A stretch of 64,000 bases of DNA, taken from an uncultured Flavobacterium sp. (GTDB lineage: Bacteria > Bacteroidota > Bacteroidia > Flavobacteriales > Flavobacteriaceae). Location of the stretch: positions 2,914,001-2,978,000 of the forward strand of contig NZ_OX638201.1 in NCBI RefSeq assembly GCF_951805225.1, given 5' to 3'. The translations under genes and the position numbers were made by a program. The notes under the pieces are model-generated. The model was given only the letters and a program-made list of their open reading frames with translations, searched no databases and was not told the origin of the DNA. Below, one piece after another: positions 1 through 8,721 of the stretch. Position 1 is the stretch's first letter, and each line of letters starts with the position of its first letter.

Positions 1-711
1 GGCACAACAAAAGCATTTAAAGGAACTGATATTTATACCGTTGATGAACTTCCGGAAATCGATTTTTTATTAATCACGCACGATCATTATGACCATTTAG
101 ATTATGAAACGATTATAAAATTAAAATCGAAAGTTAAAAAAATAATCTGTCCGCTTGGAGTTGGTTCACACTTCGAATTCTGGGATTTTCCACTTCAGAA
201 TATCATAGAAAAAGACTGGCACGAAAAAGTAGAACTTGATCAAAATCTGACACTTTATACCGCTCCGTCTAGACATTTTTCGGGCAGAAGTTTTAATCGC
301 TGCAACACGCTTTGGACTTCCTTTATATTAGAATCTAAAGACTTTAAAATGTATTTGGGTGGCGATAGCGGTTACGATTCTCACTTTGCGAATATTGGTG
401 CAAAATACGGCCCTTTTGATATTGCACTTATCGATAACGGTCAATATAATCCTACCTGGAAATACATTCATAATTTACCCGAAGATGTTATAAAAGCCAT
501 GAAAGACTTAAATACAAAGCGAGTTTTTCCGGTTCATTCTTCCAAATTTTCATTGTCGCTTCATTCCTGGGATGAACCTCTGAAAAAAGTAACTGAATTA
601 AACGCAGCTTCAGAAAAACCGATTCCGCTTGTAACACCGATGATTGGCGAATTAGTCGAATTAAAAAACGAAAAACAAGAATTTAAACAATGGTGGAAAG
701 GAGTTAGATAG
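1..711 (+). CDS. MBL-fold metallo-hydrolase (UlaG/NAPE-PLD-like), 5' truncated by window
   Basis: The reading frame is open from base 1, so the N-terminus lies outside the window; 236 codons are present. The metal-binding motif HxHxDH is visible as THDHYDH at codons 26-32, followed by further conserved positions typical of the fold: SHF near codon 56, SRHFSGRS near codon 91, GGDSGYD near codon 120 and a late PVHSS. This matches the zinc-dependent L-ascorbate-6-phosphate lactonase / NAPE-phospholipase D branch of the metallo-beta-lactamase superfamily. Related proteins hydrolyse phosphodiester or lactone bonds. The substrate cannot be told from sequence. An ATG at 349 is internal and is not the true start, since the metal-binding motif lies upstream of it. 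Confidence 0.9.
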   Translation, partial: GTTKAFKGTDIYTVDELPEIDFLLITHDHYDHLDYETIIKLKSKVKKIICPLGVGSHFEFWDFPLQNIIEKDWHEKVELDQNLTLYTAPSRHFSGRSFNRCNTLWTSFILESKDFKMYLGGDSGYDSHFANIGAKYGPFDIALIDNGQYNPTWKYIHNLPEDVIKAMKDLNTKRVFPVHSSKFSLSLHSWDEPLKKVTELNAASEKPIPLVTPMIGELVELKNEKQEFKQWWKGVR

Positions 712-722
712 ATTATAGACTT

Positions 723-749
723 AAGATTATAGATTATAGATTATAGATT
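723..749. repeat. Heptamer tandem repeat (AGATTAT)
   Basis: Three complete and one partial copies of AGATTAT follow the stop codon of the metallo-hydrolase, with a looser copy at 711-717. It is a low-complexity tract with no assigned role. Confidence 0.7.
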
Positions 750-762
750 GGAACACGTTTAC

Positions 763-866
763 TTTGTCATTCCGAGGAACGAGGAAGCTCCGTGAGAAGT
801 TCGACAAAGATTGGGTTTTCGTTACGGAGTTACTTGCGAAGATTCCTCGTTCCTCGGAATGACAAA
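763..866. repeat. Dispersed palindromic element, family A
   Basis: Perfect 24-bp inverted arms (763-786 and 843-866, core GAGGAACGAGG) enclose about 56 bases. The interior, with GACAAAGATT and TTACGGAGTTACTTGCGAAG, recurs almost unchanged in the element at 62232-62355. The transcript could fold into a long hairpin. It sits between two same-strand genes and may also terminate or stabilise the upstream message. Confidence 0.9.
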
Positions 867-903
867 AAGAGAATAAAAAATTACGCCATTAATAAAGTAC
901 AAA

Positions 904-1434
904 ATGAATAACCCAAACTATACTATCCGAAATGCTTTTCCTTCAGAATTTGAAGAAATAGGCAAATTATTGATTAATGTTTACTCGCAATTAGATGGTT
1001 TTCCGAAAGAAAATGAGCAACCTAATTATTATAAAATGTTGGCTAATATTGGCGATTTTACCAATCATCCTGAAACAGAACTTTTAGTCGCAATCGACGA
1101 AAACAATACGATTCTTGGTGCCGTGGTTTATTTTAATGACATGAAATATTATGGTTCCGGCGGAATTGCAACTCAAGAACAAAACGCAGCCGGTTTTCGA
1201 TTATTGGGCGTTGATACAAATGCTCGCGGGAAAGGAATTGGCAAATTTCTAACACAGGAATGCATCAAAAAAGCCACTGATAATAAACGTCAGCAACTTA
1301 TAATTCATTCGACTTTGGCAATGAAAACTGCTTGGAAAATGTATGAAAATCTGGATTTTAAAAGATCGGAAGATTTGGATTTTATGCAGGAAGAATTGGC
1401 TGTTTTCGGATTTAGATTAAAAATTACTTCCTAA
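904..1434 (+). CDS. GNAT family N-acetyltransferase
   Basis: A 176-residue protein with the acetyl-CoA binding motif of the Gcn5-related fold, ARGKGIGKFL at about residues 107-116, preceded by the usual beta-strand LLGVDTN. The length is typical of single-domain GNAT enzymes. The acceptor (small molecule, antibiotic or protein N-terminus) cannot be read from the sequence. The gene stands alone after a palindromic element and is followed 19 bases later by a lactonase-family gene on the same strand, so the two may be co-transcribed. Confidence 0.9.
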   Translation: MNNPNYTIRNAFPSEFEEIGKLLINVYSQLDGFPKENEQPNYYKMLANIGDFTNHPETELLVAIDENNTILGAVVYFNDMKYYGSGGIATQEQNAAGFRLLGVDTNARGKGIGKFLTQECIKKATDNKRQQLIIHSTLAMKTAWKMYENLDFKRSEDLDFMQEELAVFGFRLKITS

Positions 1435-1453
1435 TATAATACCTCAAAAAACC

Positions 1454-2578
1454 TTGAAATCAAAAATATCTTTCTTAGCAATTGCATTTCTGCTTGCTGT
1501 AAATGCGTTTTCTCAAAATACTTATATTTTTCTGGGATCTTATAATCGTGATAAAACAGCAGAATCTATTCAGGTTTATCAATTAGATACTATAAATGGG
1601 AAATTGAGCAAAATAACCGCTATAAAAAATGTTGTAAATCCGTCGTATCTGACTTTGTCTCCAAACGGAAAATATCTATACGCTTGTACCGAAACCAAAA
1701 CGCCAAATGCCGGAAGTGTCAGTAGTTTTGAGTTTAATCCGGAAAATAAAACTTTGACCTTTTTGAACAGTCAAAAAAGCGGCGGTGAAAACCCTGTTTA
1801 TGTTGCGGTTCATAAAAGTGGGAAATGGCTCGTAAATGGCAATTATACGGAAGGAAGTGTTTCTGTTCATCCGCTTTTAGAAAATGGAAAAATAGATTCT
1901 CTTGCTCAAAATTTTCAATACTTGGACGGAAGTGTTAACAAAGAACGACAAGACAGATCGCACATTCATTCGACTGTATTTTCGCCTCAAAATGATTATT
2001 TATTCCTGCCGGATCTTGGTGCCGATAAAATACGTTGTTATCAATTTGACGCAACTCAAAAGCAACCTTTGGTAGAAACAGATCATCCTTTTATAAAAAC
2101 AGATTTAGAAGCCGGACCTAGACATTTTACTTTTCATCCCAATCAGAAATTTGGTTATTGTATCGAAGAAATGGCCGGAGCAATAAGCGTATATCAATAT
2201 GAAAATGGCATTTTGACCAAAATTCAACACATAAACACACATCCGGATAACATTAAGGAAGGTTTTGAAAGTTCTGACATTCATATTTCGCCTGACGGAA
2301 AATTTCTATATGCGACAAACAGAGGAAAAGAAAACAATATTGCAATTTTTTCTATTGCTCAAAATGGTCTTTTGAAAAACATTGGTTATCAATCGACTTT
2401 AGGAAAACATCCGAGAATTTTTGCTATCGATGAAACTGGAAAATTTCTTATTGCAACCAATGTTCTTACCGGAAATGTGGTAGTTTTTAGAAGAAATCAA
2501 CAAACAGGATTGCTTAAAAAAGTCGGAAAAGAAGTTAAAATGGAAAATGTTTCTTGTGTTCAGATTAAACAGATTTAA
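1454..2578 (+). CDS. Lactonase-family (6-phosphogluconolactonase-like) beta-propeller, exported
   Basis: A 374-residue protein that begins with a signal peptide (hydrophobic to about residue 18, then AFSQ) and continues as a seven-bladed propeller of the YbhE/Pgl lactonase family. Repeated SPNGKYLYA and SPDGKFLYATN blade motifs and a conserved RSHIHSTVFSP segment are visible. The start is TTG at 1454: no in-frame ATG lies between the upstream stop (1433) and the signal peptide, so a non-ATG start is forced. Family members hydrolyse sugar lactones, but export to the periplasm suggests a substrate other than cytoplasmic 6-phosphogluconolactone. Confidence 0.85.
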   Translation: MKSKISFLAIAFLLAVNAFSQNTYIFLGSYNRDKTAESIQVYQLDTINGKLSKITAIKNVVNPSYLTLSPNGKYLYACTETKTPNAGSVSSFEFNPENKTLTFLNSQKSGGENPVYVAVHKSGKWLVNGNYTEGSVSVHPLLENGKIDSLAQNFQYLDGSVNKERQDRSHIHSTVFSPQNDYLFLPDLGADKIRCYQFDATQKQPLVETDHPFIKTDLEAGPRHFTFHPNQKFGYCIEEMAGAISVYQYENGILTKIQHINTHPDNIKEGFESSDIHISPDGKFLYATNRGKENNIAIFSIAQNGLLKNIGYQSTLGKHPRIFAIDETGKFLIATNVLTGNVVVFRRNQQTGLLKKVGKEVKMENVSCVQIKQI

Positions 2579-2642
2579 TTTAGTTTGCTCACGGATTTTG
2601 CGGATTGAACAGATTGACGCGGGTTTTTTATTCGCATTTTAC

Positions 2643-2726
2643 GTCATTGCGAGGAACGAAGCAACCACACTCATAAAAGTATTGCGAGATTTAGCAAAGT
2701 GAGATTGCTTCGTTCCTCGCAATGAC
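2643..2726. repeat. Dispersed palindromic element, family A variant
   Basis: Perfect 22-bp inverted arms (2643-2664 and 2705-2726) with the sub-family core CGAGGAACGAAGCAA. The interior differs from the element at 763. It fills the gap between the lactonase and LOG genes. Confidence 0.9.
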
Positions 2727-2762
2727 AAGATTGTAGCAAATAAACATAAAAACAACTAAAAA

Positions 2763-3344
2763 ATGAAAAGAATAACAGTCTTCTGCGGATCGAGTTTTGG
2801 TACCGAAGAAATTTATACAGAACAAGCAACATTACTTGGACAAACATTTGCCAAACAAAATATAGAATTAGTTTACGGTGGCGCAAATGTTGGTTTGATG
2901 GGTGCTGTGGCTGATGGCGTTCTTAACGAAGGTGGAAAAGTAATTGGAGTTCTTCCGAACTTTTTGAGATCTAAAGAAATCGCACATCTCGGTTTAACCG
3001 AATTAATTTTGGTCGAAAGTATGCACGAAAGAAAAACCAAAATGAACGATTTATGCGATGGCGTTATTGCGCTTCCGGGTGGTTTTGGAACTCTCGAAGA
3101 ACTTTTTGAAATGCTGACTTGGGCACAATTAGGTTTGCATAAAAAACCAATCGCAATTCTAAACATTAACGGATTTTATGATTCCTTAATTGAACTAACC
3201 AAAACAATGGTCGAAAAAGGTTTACTGAAAGATGCCAATAAAAATATGCTTTTAGTAAGCGATAACATTGATGATTTGTTAGAGCAAATGAAAAATTATG
3301 TACCGCCAACAACTGGAAAATGGATTGATAAGGACAAATCGTAA
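2763..3344 (+). CDS. LOG family protein (TIGR00730 Rossmann fold)
   Basis: A 193-residue protein with the two signatures of the LOG/lysine-decarboxylase-like family: VYGGANVGLMG near the N-terminus and ALPGGFGTLEELFEML near residues 99-115, the PGGxGTxxE nucleotide-binding motif. Characterised relatives are cytokinin riboside 5'-monophosphate phosphoribohydrolases that release a base from a nucleotide monophosphate; some cleave AMP. In bacteria without cytokinins the physiological substrate is uncertain. The next gene converges on it from the minus strand, with only 14 bases between the stop codons. Confidence 0.92.
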   Translation: MKRITVFCGSSFGTEEIYTEQATLLGQTFAKQNIELVYGGANVGLMGAVADGVLNEGGKVIGVLPNFLRSKEIAHLGLTELILVESMHERKTKMNDLCDGVIALPGGFGTLEELFEMLTWAQLGLHKKPIAILNINGFYDSLIELTKTMVEKGLLKDANKNMLLVSDNIDDLLEQMKNYVPPTTGKWIDKDKS

Positions 3345-3358
3345 TCTTATGATTTGTT

Positions 3359-4192
3359 CTAATTTTTAAATTGCTTCTTATAATCACTCGGATTCAATCC
3401 TGTATATTTTTTAAACAATCGATTCAGGTGACTTGCATCGCTAAAACCAAACTCGTATACAATTTCATTGATTTGCATATTAGTAAATTTCAATCTGGTT
3501 TCGATGAGTTTTACTTTGTAGGCAATCGTATATTGTTGAATGCTTTGTCCTGTTTTAGTTTTAAAATACTCACTAATATAAGTGGGCGAAACATTGAATT
3601 TCAACGCCATTTTTGTTGCTTTTAATTCCTCAGGCTGATAAATATTATGATGCACATAATTCAATAAATCCAAACTCGAATCTGCATTAGATTGATTAAG
3701 AGCAAATGGCGAAATAAGCGAAATATTTCTGGCAGCAATCGTAATAATAGTATTCAAAATTTGTTTAATTACTTCTTGTTGCTGCGGAAAATTACTGCTT
3801 TCTTCTCTAATCAACGCTTCTACCATCGCACGCAACAAAGGTTTATCGGTTACGGTTTTTAAAATACATCCCGGTAAATGATTGTGGTTGTGAAAGATAA
3901 ATTCTAATTTCTGAATCCAGTCGTTGCTTTGTGTTTTGAGATAACTATCATGAAATCTGATAAAGAAAAACTTTGTTTTCTCTATAACCTCAAAACTATG
4001 AGTATCTTGCGGAAAAATCAAAAACAATTTATCGTTACTATAAGGCAATCGATGATCGTTGATTATCTGAATTCCTTTTCCTTCTAAAACAAAAACCATT
4101 TCAAAAAAAGTGTTTTTACGTTCTTTGGCTTCATATTCCGAAACTTCCAAAAACTGAAGTTCAAAAGGATGGTATAAATTTCTAATTTCCAT
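3359..4192 (-). CDS. AraC family transcriptional regulator
   Basis: About 277 residues from the chosen ATG at 4192 (MEIRNLYHPF); a start 12 codons upstream is possible but adds an atypical leader. The N-terminal half is a cupin-like sensory domain (VLEGKGIQI, FPQDTHSFEV). The C-terminal 100 residues carry the two AraC helix-turn-helix motifs: FNVSPTYISEYFK, and EFGFSDASHLNRLFKKYTG followed by NPSDYKK. It diverges from the doxX-like gene at 4278 across about 85 bases, which makes that gene and the following deacetylase the likely targets. The ligand is unknown. Confidence 0.93.
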   Translation of the reverse strand: MEIRNLYHPFELQFLEVSEYEAKERKNTFFEMVFVLEGKGIQIINDHRLPYSNDKLFLIFPQDTHSFEVIEKTKFFFIRFHDSYLKTQSNDWIQKLEFIFHNHNHLPGCILKTVTDKPLLRAMVEALIREESSNFPQQQEVIKQILNTIITIAARNISLISPFALNQSNADSSLDLLNYVHHNIYQPEELKATKMALKFNVSPTYISEYFKTKTGQSIQQYTIAYKVKLIETRLKFTNMQINEIVYEFGFSDASHLNRLFKKYTGLNPSDYKKQFKN

Positions 4193-4277
4193 CTTCCAAA
4201 AATACAAATTAATCCCATGATTGTACAAATTTTAAAAAGGTGTTCTTCGCAACTTTGCATTATAAAATCATACAAAA

Positions 4278-4670
4278 ATGGAAACAACCTCTTTTTTATT
4301 ATTACGCCTTGCCATCGCCATTAGCATGTTTGGACACGGATTGGTACGCTTGCCAAAACTAACCACTTTCAGTAACTGGATGATTGGCAGTTTTGAAAAT
4401 TCTATGTTACCAAAATTCATCGTAACACCTTTTAGCTACATTTTGCCAATAGCCGAATTCGCAATTGGTTTACTCTTATTGCTTGGCTTGTTCACGAAAC
4501 CATCTTTAATTGCCGGAGGCATTGTAATGCTTGCCTTATTATTTGGAACCTCAATGATTGAGAACTGGGAAGCAGTTCCATCACAACTTATTCATATTGC
4601 ATTTTTTGCCTTATTATTACATTTTATTGATTCGAATAGCTGGGCAATTGATTTATTAATTAAAAAATAA
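4278..4670 (+). CDS. DoxX family membrane protein
   Basis: A 130-residue protein with four predicted membrane helices and the DoxX-type opening RLAIAISMFGHGLVRLPK, plus an IAEFAIGLLLLLGLFTKPS motif in the second pair of helices. DoxX proteins are small inner-membrane proteins often linked to redox or sulfur stress; their chemistry is poorly defined. Only 5 bases separate it from the downstream deacetylase gene, so the pair forms an operon facing the AraC regulator. The first of the two genes lies close to the regulator, consistent with control from the shared intergenic region. Confidence 0.88.
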   Translation: METTSFLLLRLAIAISMFGHGLVRLPKLTTFSNWMIGSFENSMLPKFIVTPFSYILPIAEFAIGLLLLLGLFTKPSLIAGGIVMLALLFGTSMIENWEAVPSQLIHIAFFALLLHFIDSNSWAIDLLIKK

Positions 4671-4675
4671 AAACC

Positions 4676-5626
4676 ATGAGTTCAAGACGAAATTTTATAA
4701 AACAAACCGGAATTATCGGTATGGTTGGAATGATGAATCCTCTGGAAACTTTTTCGGAAGTTTCAAAAACGGCTCCTTTATTTACACCTCAAAAGACAAA
4801 ATGGGCCGATGGTTCCAGATTAATTGTTTCAATTTCGATGCAATTTGAAGCTGGCGGACAACCCCAAAATGCAGAAAGCCCGTTTCCTCAAAATATACAA
4901 AAAGGGTATATTGATCTTCCTGCCGCAACCTGGTATGAATACGGTTATAAAGAAGGTGTTCCGAGAATGCTGGACAATTGGGATAAATTAGGTGTAAAAG
5001 TGACTTCGCATATGGTTGGAACTGCTGTTTTGAAAAATCCACAACTCGCCAAAGAAATTGTGCAAAGAGGTCATGAAGCCGCTGCACACGGAATGAGCTG
5101 GAGCACACAATATACAATGCCATATGACGAAGAAAAGAAATTCATAAAAGATGGTGTTGACGCCATAAAAAGTGTAACAGGTTTTACGCCTGTTGGTTAC
5201 AATGCAAACTGGCTTCGCCGCGGAACAAACACTTTAGAAATCCTGCAAGAACTTGGTTTTAAATATCATATTGATGATTTAAGTCGTGATGAACCTTTTA
5301 TTATTCAGGTAAAAAACAAAGATTTTGCCGTGATTCCGTATACAATTCGATGTAATGATATTGTTTTAATTGAAGGAAAAAACTTTTCGGCAGATCAATT
5401 TTTGCAACAAGCGAAAATGGAATTTGACCAACTTTATACCGAAAGTGAAACACAACGCCGACAAATGTCTATAAGTTTTCATGATCGTATTGGCGGAACT
5501 CCACAAATGGTAAAAGCAACAAACGATCTTATAAAATACATGCAACAACATCAAGGCGTAAGCTTTAAACGTAAAGACGAAATCGCCGAAATCGCTTTGC
5601 ACGACAAAACAACTATAAGAGAATAA
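4676..5626 (+). CDS. Polysaccharide deacetylase family protein with twin-arginine signal
   Basis: A 316-residue protein. The N-terminus SSRRNFIKQTG followed by a short hydrophobic stretch is a twin-arginine (Tat) export signal, implying folding with a cofactor before export. The rest matches the NodB-like fold in its allantoinase/PuuE-like branch: MLDNWDKLGVKVTSHMVG, QRGHEAAAHGMSW with metal-site histidines, and a late SFHDRIGG. The family removes N- or O-acyl groups or hydrolyses cyclic amides. The first aspartate motif (SISMQFEAGG) lacks the usual D-D pair, as in the PuuE-like subgroup, so the substrate is uncertain. It is translated just after DoxX. Confidence 0.85.
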   Translation: MSSRRNFIKQTGIIGMVGMMNPLETFSEVSKTAPLFTPQKTKWADGSRLIVSISMQFEAGGQPQNAESPFPQNIQKGYIDLPAATWYEYGYKEGVPRMLDNWDKLGVKVTSHMVGTAVLKNPQLAKEIVQRGHEAAAHGMSWSTQYTMPYDEEKKFIKDGVDAIKSVTGFTPVGYNANWLRRGTNTLEILQELGFKYHIDDLSRDEPFIIQVKNKDFAVIPYTIRCNDIVLIEGKNFSADQFLQQAKMEFDQLYTESETQRRQMSISFHDRIGGTPQMVKATNDLIKYMQQHQGVSFKRKDEIAEIALHDKTTIRE

Positions 5627-5777
5627 ATTATATATTTTAGATTGTTGATTTTAGATTATAATCCATACAGGTAAAACTTGTGTGGATTTTTTATTTTTCG
5701 AAAACTGGAAAATGAATTGGTAGGAAAACTAAATCATAATTACATATATTCGCCGTGAAAAAAATCTATCCAAAAAC

Positions 5778-6458
5778 ATGAAAAAAATTATTTTCTTATT
5801 ATTTACAATTACTTTAATCACATTCACAACAACCGCACAAGAATCAAAAATTAAATTTGGAGTACAAGGAGGTTTAACTTATTCAACCTTTAGAGGTTAT
5901 CACTCTTTCACAAATGAAAAACCGGGTTTATCTTATTTATTTGGAATTTCATTTCAATATAAATTAAATGAAAGTCTGTCTTTAAAAGCTGATTTAAATT
6001 ATGACAGAAAAACACAGTTTACAAAAGGAACATCGTCAAGTTGGTATACTCCGGATAACCCAATGCCACCAGCAGATGCTATTTATAATTTTAAGTCTGT
6101 TACATATCTAAATTACATTACACTTCCAATAATGCTAAAATTCAGTTTTACCCATAATAAGAGTTTCTATATAAATGGTGGACCTTATTTGGGTTATTTA
6201 ATTAAGTCCGGAATGACGTTTGAATCTTCCAGAAAACAAACTCCAGATGAAGATCTGGAGAATACAAAATACAGAAAGTCATTAGATTTTGGAATTTCAG
6301 CAGGTTTTGGAAAAGAATTTAAATTAAATGATAAACATTCTATCTATGTTGAATTACGCGAAAATTTAGGCTTAACAGATATTGCGAATCCTGATATGCC
6401 AACTGACGAATCAATGAAAACAAATTCTTTTAATTTAATTACCGGATTTACGTTTTAA
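5778..6458 (+). CDS. Outer membrane beta-barrel protein (PorT-like)
   Basis: A 226-residue protein with a signal peptide (residues 1-20, ending TTAQ) followed by alternating amphipathic strands such as KFGVQGGLTYSTF and SLSLKADLNYDRK. The C-terminus ends in an aromatic (FNLITGFTF), the usual beta-barrel signature. This is the OMP_b-brl_2/PorT-like family, common in Bacteroidota, usually eight strands. The function of individual members is mostly unknown. A weak promoter (TATATTCG, one mismatch to TAnnTTTG) lies about 40 bases upstream. It is a single-gene unit. Confidence 0.85.
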   Translation: MKKIIFLLFTITLITFTTTAQESKIKFGVQGGLTYSTFRGYHSFTNEKPGLSYLFGISFQYKLNESLSLKADLNYDRKTQFTKGTSSSWYTPDNPMPPADAIYNFKSVTYLNYITLPIMLKFSFTHNKSFYINGGPYLGYLIKSGMTFESSRKQTPDEDLENTKYRKSLDFGISAGFGKEFKLNDKHSIYVELRENLGLTDIANPDMPTDESMKTNSFNLITGFTF

Positions 6459-6541
6459 TTAAATTTTGGTGCATATAATAGCTTAAATTCTTAAATTAGG
6501 GGTTTAGAAAAATATTTCACGTTTCAAGTTTACACGCCCGT

Positions 6542-6645
6542 TTTGTCATTCCGAGGAACGAGGAATCTCCGCAAGTAGCTCGCCAAAGATTGACTTTTCC
6601 TTACGGAGTTTCTCACGGAGATTCCTCGTTACTCGGAATGACAAA
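6542..6645. repeat. Dispersed palindromic element, family A
   Basis: Inverted arms of 30 bases (6542-6571 and 6616-6645) with one mismatch (GGAACG against CGTTAC). Same family as 763-866. Confidence 0.9.
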
Positions 6646-6697
6646 CTAAACTTTTTTTACATTTCACATTTTACAAACAACATCTGACCAACAAAAA

Positions 6698-7165
6698 ATG
6701 AAAGTAGAAAACAACCACTTCGCAAAAGCCGAAATGCTGATTAGAAAACCTGTTTCAGAAGTTTTTCAGGCTTTTATTGATCCGGAAATCACCCGTAAAT
6801 TTTGGTTTACCAAAGGTTCCGGAAAATTAGAACAGGACACAAAAACCGAATAGACATGGGAAATGTATGGTTTTTCATTAACGGTGACAACGCACGTTTT
6901 GCAGGAAAATAAAAAAATTGTAATCGAATGGGGAAATCCTGATGAAACCACTTTAGTCGAATGGATTTTTACTCCGTTAAACGAAAATGAAACTTTTGTA
7001 AGCATTACAAATTCAGGTTTAAAAGGAGATTCAGATAAAATAATCGATCAGGTTCGAAATTCTACAGAAGGTTTTACGTTAGTTTTGGCTGGAGCCAAAG
7101 CTTATTTAGAACATAATATTTTATTGAATTTGGTCTTGGATCGTTTTCCGAAAGGTCTCGCGTAA
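6698..7165 (+). pseudogene. SRPBCC/AHSA1-domain protein interrupted by an in-frame amber codon
   Basis: Translation from the ATG at 6698 gives a typical AHSA1-type SRPBCC start (AEMLIRKPVSEVFQAFIDPE, then FWFTKGSG), but TAG at 6851-6853 stops it after 51 codons. The same frame continues past the stop with TWEMYGFSLTV and the rest of the domain (ITNSGLKGDSDKIIDQV) to 7165, for 156 codons in all, the normal length of the family. Relatives usually have tryptophan where the stop lies, so one TGG to TAG change explains the break. An internal ATG at 6863 could yield only a domain fragment. SRPBCC proteins bind hydrophobic ligands; this copy is probably inactive unless the stop is read through. Confidence 0.85.
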
Positions 7166-7197
7166 GAATATTATAAATTCAGTTTTTTAATCTTTTA

Positions 7198-7349
7198 ATC
7201 GCGCAAAGTCGCAAAGTTTTTTTGTTTCACGCAGATTTAAAAAGATTTAGGCTGATATACGCAGAATTATATCATATTAAAAAAAAATCTGCTTAAATCC
7301 GCGTAATCTGCGTGCTAAAACTCTGCGACTTCGCGTCTTTGCGAGAGAT
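7198..7349. repeat. Dispersed palindromic element, family B, nested
   Basis: Outer arms resemble CGCAAAGTCGCAAAG (7202-7216) and its complement near 7323-7346. Inner arms with CACGCAGATTTA (from 7228) pair with TAAATCCGCG and CTGCGTG before 7315. The same outer words recur at 29637, 31818, 36307, 48470, 60030, 60850 and 62102. Confidence 0.8.
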
Positions 7350-7382
7350 TCATTAATCTATTCTTCACAAAAATTATAAAAA

Positions 7383-7751
7383 ATGGACATTAAGAAACCT
7401 GAGAATATCGACGAATACATTGGCGCATTCCCAAATGATGTTCAGGAAATTTTGGAGAAAGTGAGAATGACAATCCAAAAAGCGGCTCCGAATGCCAAAG
7501 AAAAAATCAGTTATTCGATGCCGGCTTTTGAGCAAAACGGAATTGTGGTTTATTTCGCCGCCTTCAAAAATCATATTGGCTTGTATGCTTTACCAAGCGG
7601 ACACGAAGCTTTTGCAGCAGAACTTTCGAAATATAAATCAGGAAAAGGCTCTGTACAATTTCCTTTAAATCAACCAATGCCTTTTGACTTAATTACCAAA
7701 ATTGTAAAATTCAGAGTAAAGCAAAATCTAGAAAAAGCAAAAAATAAATAA
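7383..7751 (+). CDS. DUF1801 / YdhG-like domain protein
   Basis: A 122-residue single-domain protein of the DUF1801 family (YdhG/frataxin-like fold). The opening IDEYIGAFPNDVQEILEKVR, then a central ISYSMPAF and HIGLYALPSG are characteristic. A Bacillus relative (YdhG/Fra) was proposed as an intracellular iron chaperone, but most members are uncharacterised. Length is normal for the family and the ATG is preceded by AAAAATTATAAAA with no strong Shine-Dalgarno, as is usual in flavobacteria. The gene stands alone between a palindromic repeat and the thioredoxin-like gene. Confidence 0.85.
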   Translation: MDIKKPENIDEYIGAFPNDVQEILEKVRMTIQKAAPNAKEKISYSMPAFEQNGIVVYFAAFKNHIGLYALPSGHEAFAAELSKYKSGKGSVQFPLNQPMPFDLITKIVKFRVKQNLEKAKNK

Positions 7752-7813
7752 GATTTCCAGACGTTGTTTCTTATGTTCTATAAACTAACCACAAACCGAA
7801 CTAAACCAATTCT

Positions 7814-8713
7814 ATGAAACAATTACAAATCTTTATTTTACTTCTTTCGCTTTTTACAAGTCCTTTTATTATCGCTCAAAATGAACCTTTAATCGAAAAA
7901 GAACTTGCAGAATTGCACAAACCAACCCGAAAAATTCAAGATTCTATTTCGAAATTAATTAAAGATTACAATCTTAAAATAGAACTTGAAACAGATTCTA
8001 CTAAACGAAATCTGCTTACACTTCGTTTAGACACACTTTGGAATGCGAAAGATCAAAACGATATAAACCAATTAAAACTTGACTTTGATTTTGCCAAAAA
8101 ACATCCAAATTCATTAAAGGCTTTGCAAATAATGAAAATAAATGTTGGTCGTTTTACAGGAATGAATTTCTATGACACTTTCGTGGAAGTTTTCCAAAAT
8201 TTTTCTCCAGAAGTAAAGAATTCCGAAGAAGGCAAAGAAATGTCAAAACGACTAAAGTACTTCAAACAAAGCAAAGTTGGCAGTATTGCTCCCGCATTTA
8301 CATTAAAAGATATTAACGGTCAAACCGTTTCGCTAAGTGATTTTAAAGAGAAGAAATACGTACTAATAGACTTTTGGGCAAGTTGGTGTGCTCCATGTCT
8401 TGAAGAACTGCCTTATATCAAAGAATTGTACAAAAAATACAACCAACAAGGATTTGAAATCATTAGCGTTACTGAAGATGAAAAAGCCGATCTTTGGAAA
8501 AACGCTATTGCGAAAGAAAAAATCGAATCCTGGAAACATCTTTCTGCTACTGAAAACAAAACTACAATTGTCAATGATTACTTTGTTTTCGGAATTCCGC
8601 ATAAAGTTTTAATTGACAAAAACGGAGTCATTATTGGAAAATGGAAAGGTGGCGGCGAGAATAATAAACATGATTTACAACAGCTTTTGAAATCTGTTTT
8701 TGAAGCTGAATAA
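7814..8713 (+). CDS. TlpA-like thiol:disulfide oxidoreductase, exported
   Basis: A 299-residue protein with an N-terminal signal peptide (to about residue 22, IIAQ), a helical region of about 130 residues, and a C-terminal thioredoxin domain of the TlpA/ResA type starting at APAFTLKDINGQ. The redox-active motif is WASWCAPCLEELP, and the cis-proline loop is GIPHKVLIDKNG. Such periplasmic proteins reduce or shuffle disulfides, for example in cytochrome c maturation or stress defence. The downstream 2H phosphoesterase gene starts 8 bases after the stop, so the two are probably transcribed together although no functional link is known. Confidence 0.92.
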   Translation: MKQLQIFILLLSLFTSPFIIAQNEPLIEKELAELHKPTRKIQDSISKLIKDYNLKIELETDSTKRNLLTLRLDTLWNAKDQNDINQLKLDFDFAKKHPNSLKALQIMKINVGRFTGMNFYDTFVEVFQNFSPEVKNSEEGKEMSKRLKYFKQSKVGSIAPAFTLKDINGQTVSLSDFKEKKYVLIDFWASWCAPCLEELPYIKELYKKYNQQGFEIISVTEDEKADLWKNAIAKEKIESWKHLSATENKTTIVNDYFVFGIPHKVLIDKNGVIIGKWKGGGENNKHDLQQLLKSVFEAE

Positions 8714-8721
8714 ACAATACA

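Noticed and set aside
2671..2886. A 71-codon minus-strand frame over the repeat at 2643-2726
   Set aside because: It is antisense to the LOG gene start and contains the palindrome (CHCEERSN-type translation typical of these repeats).
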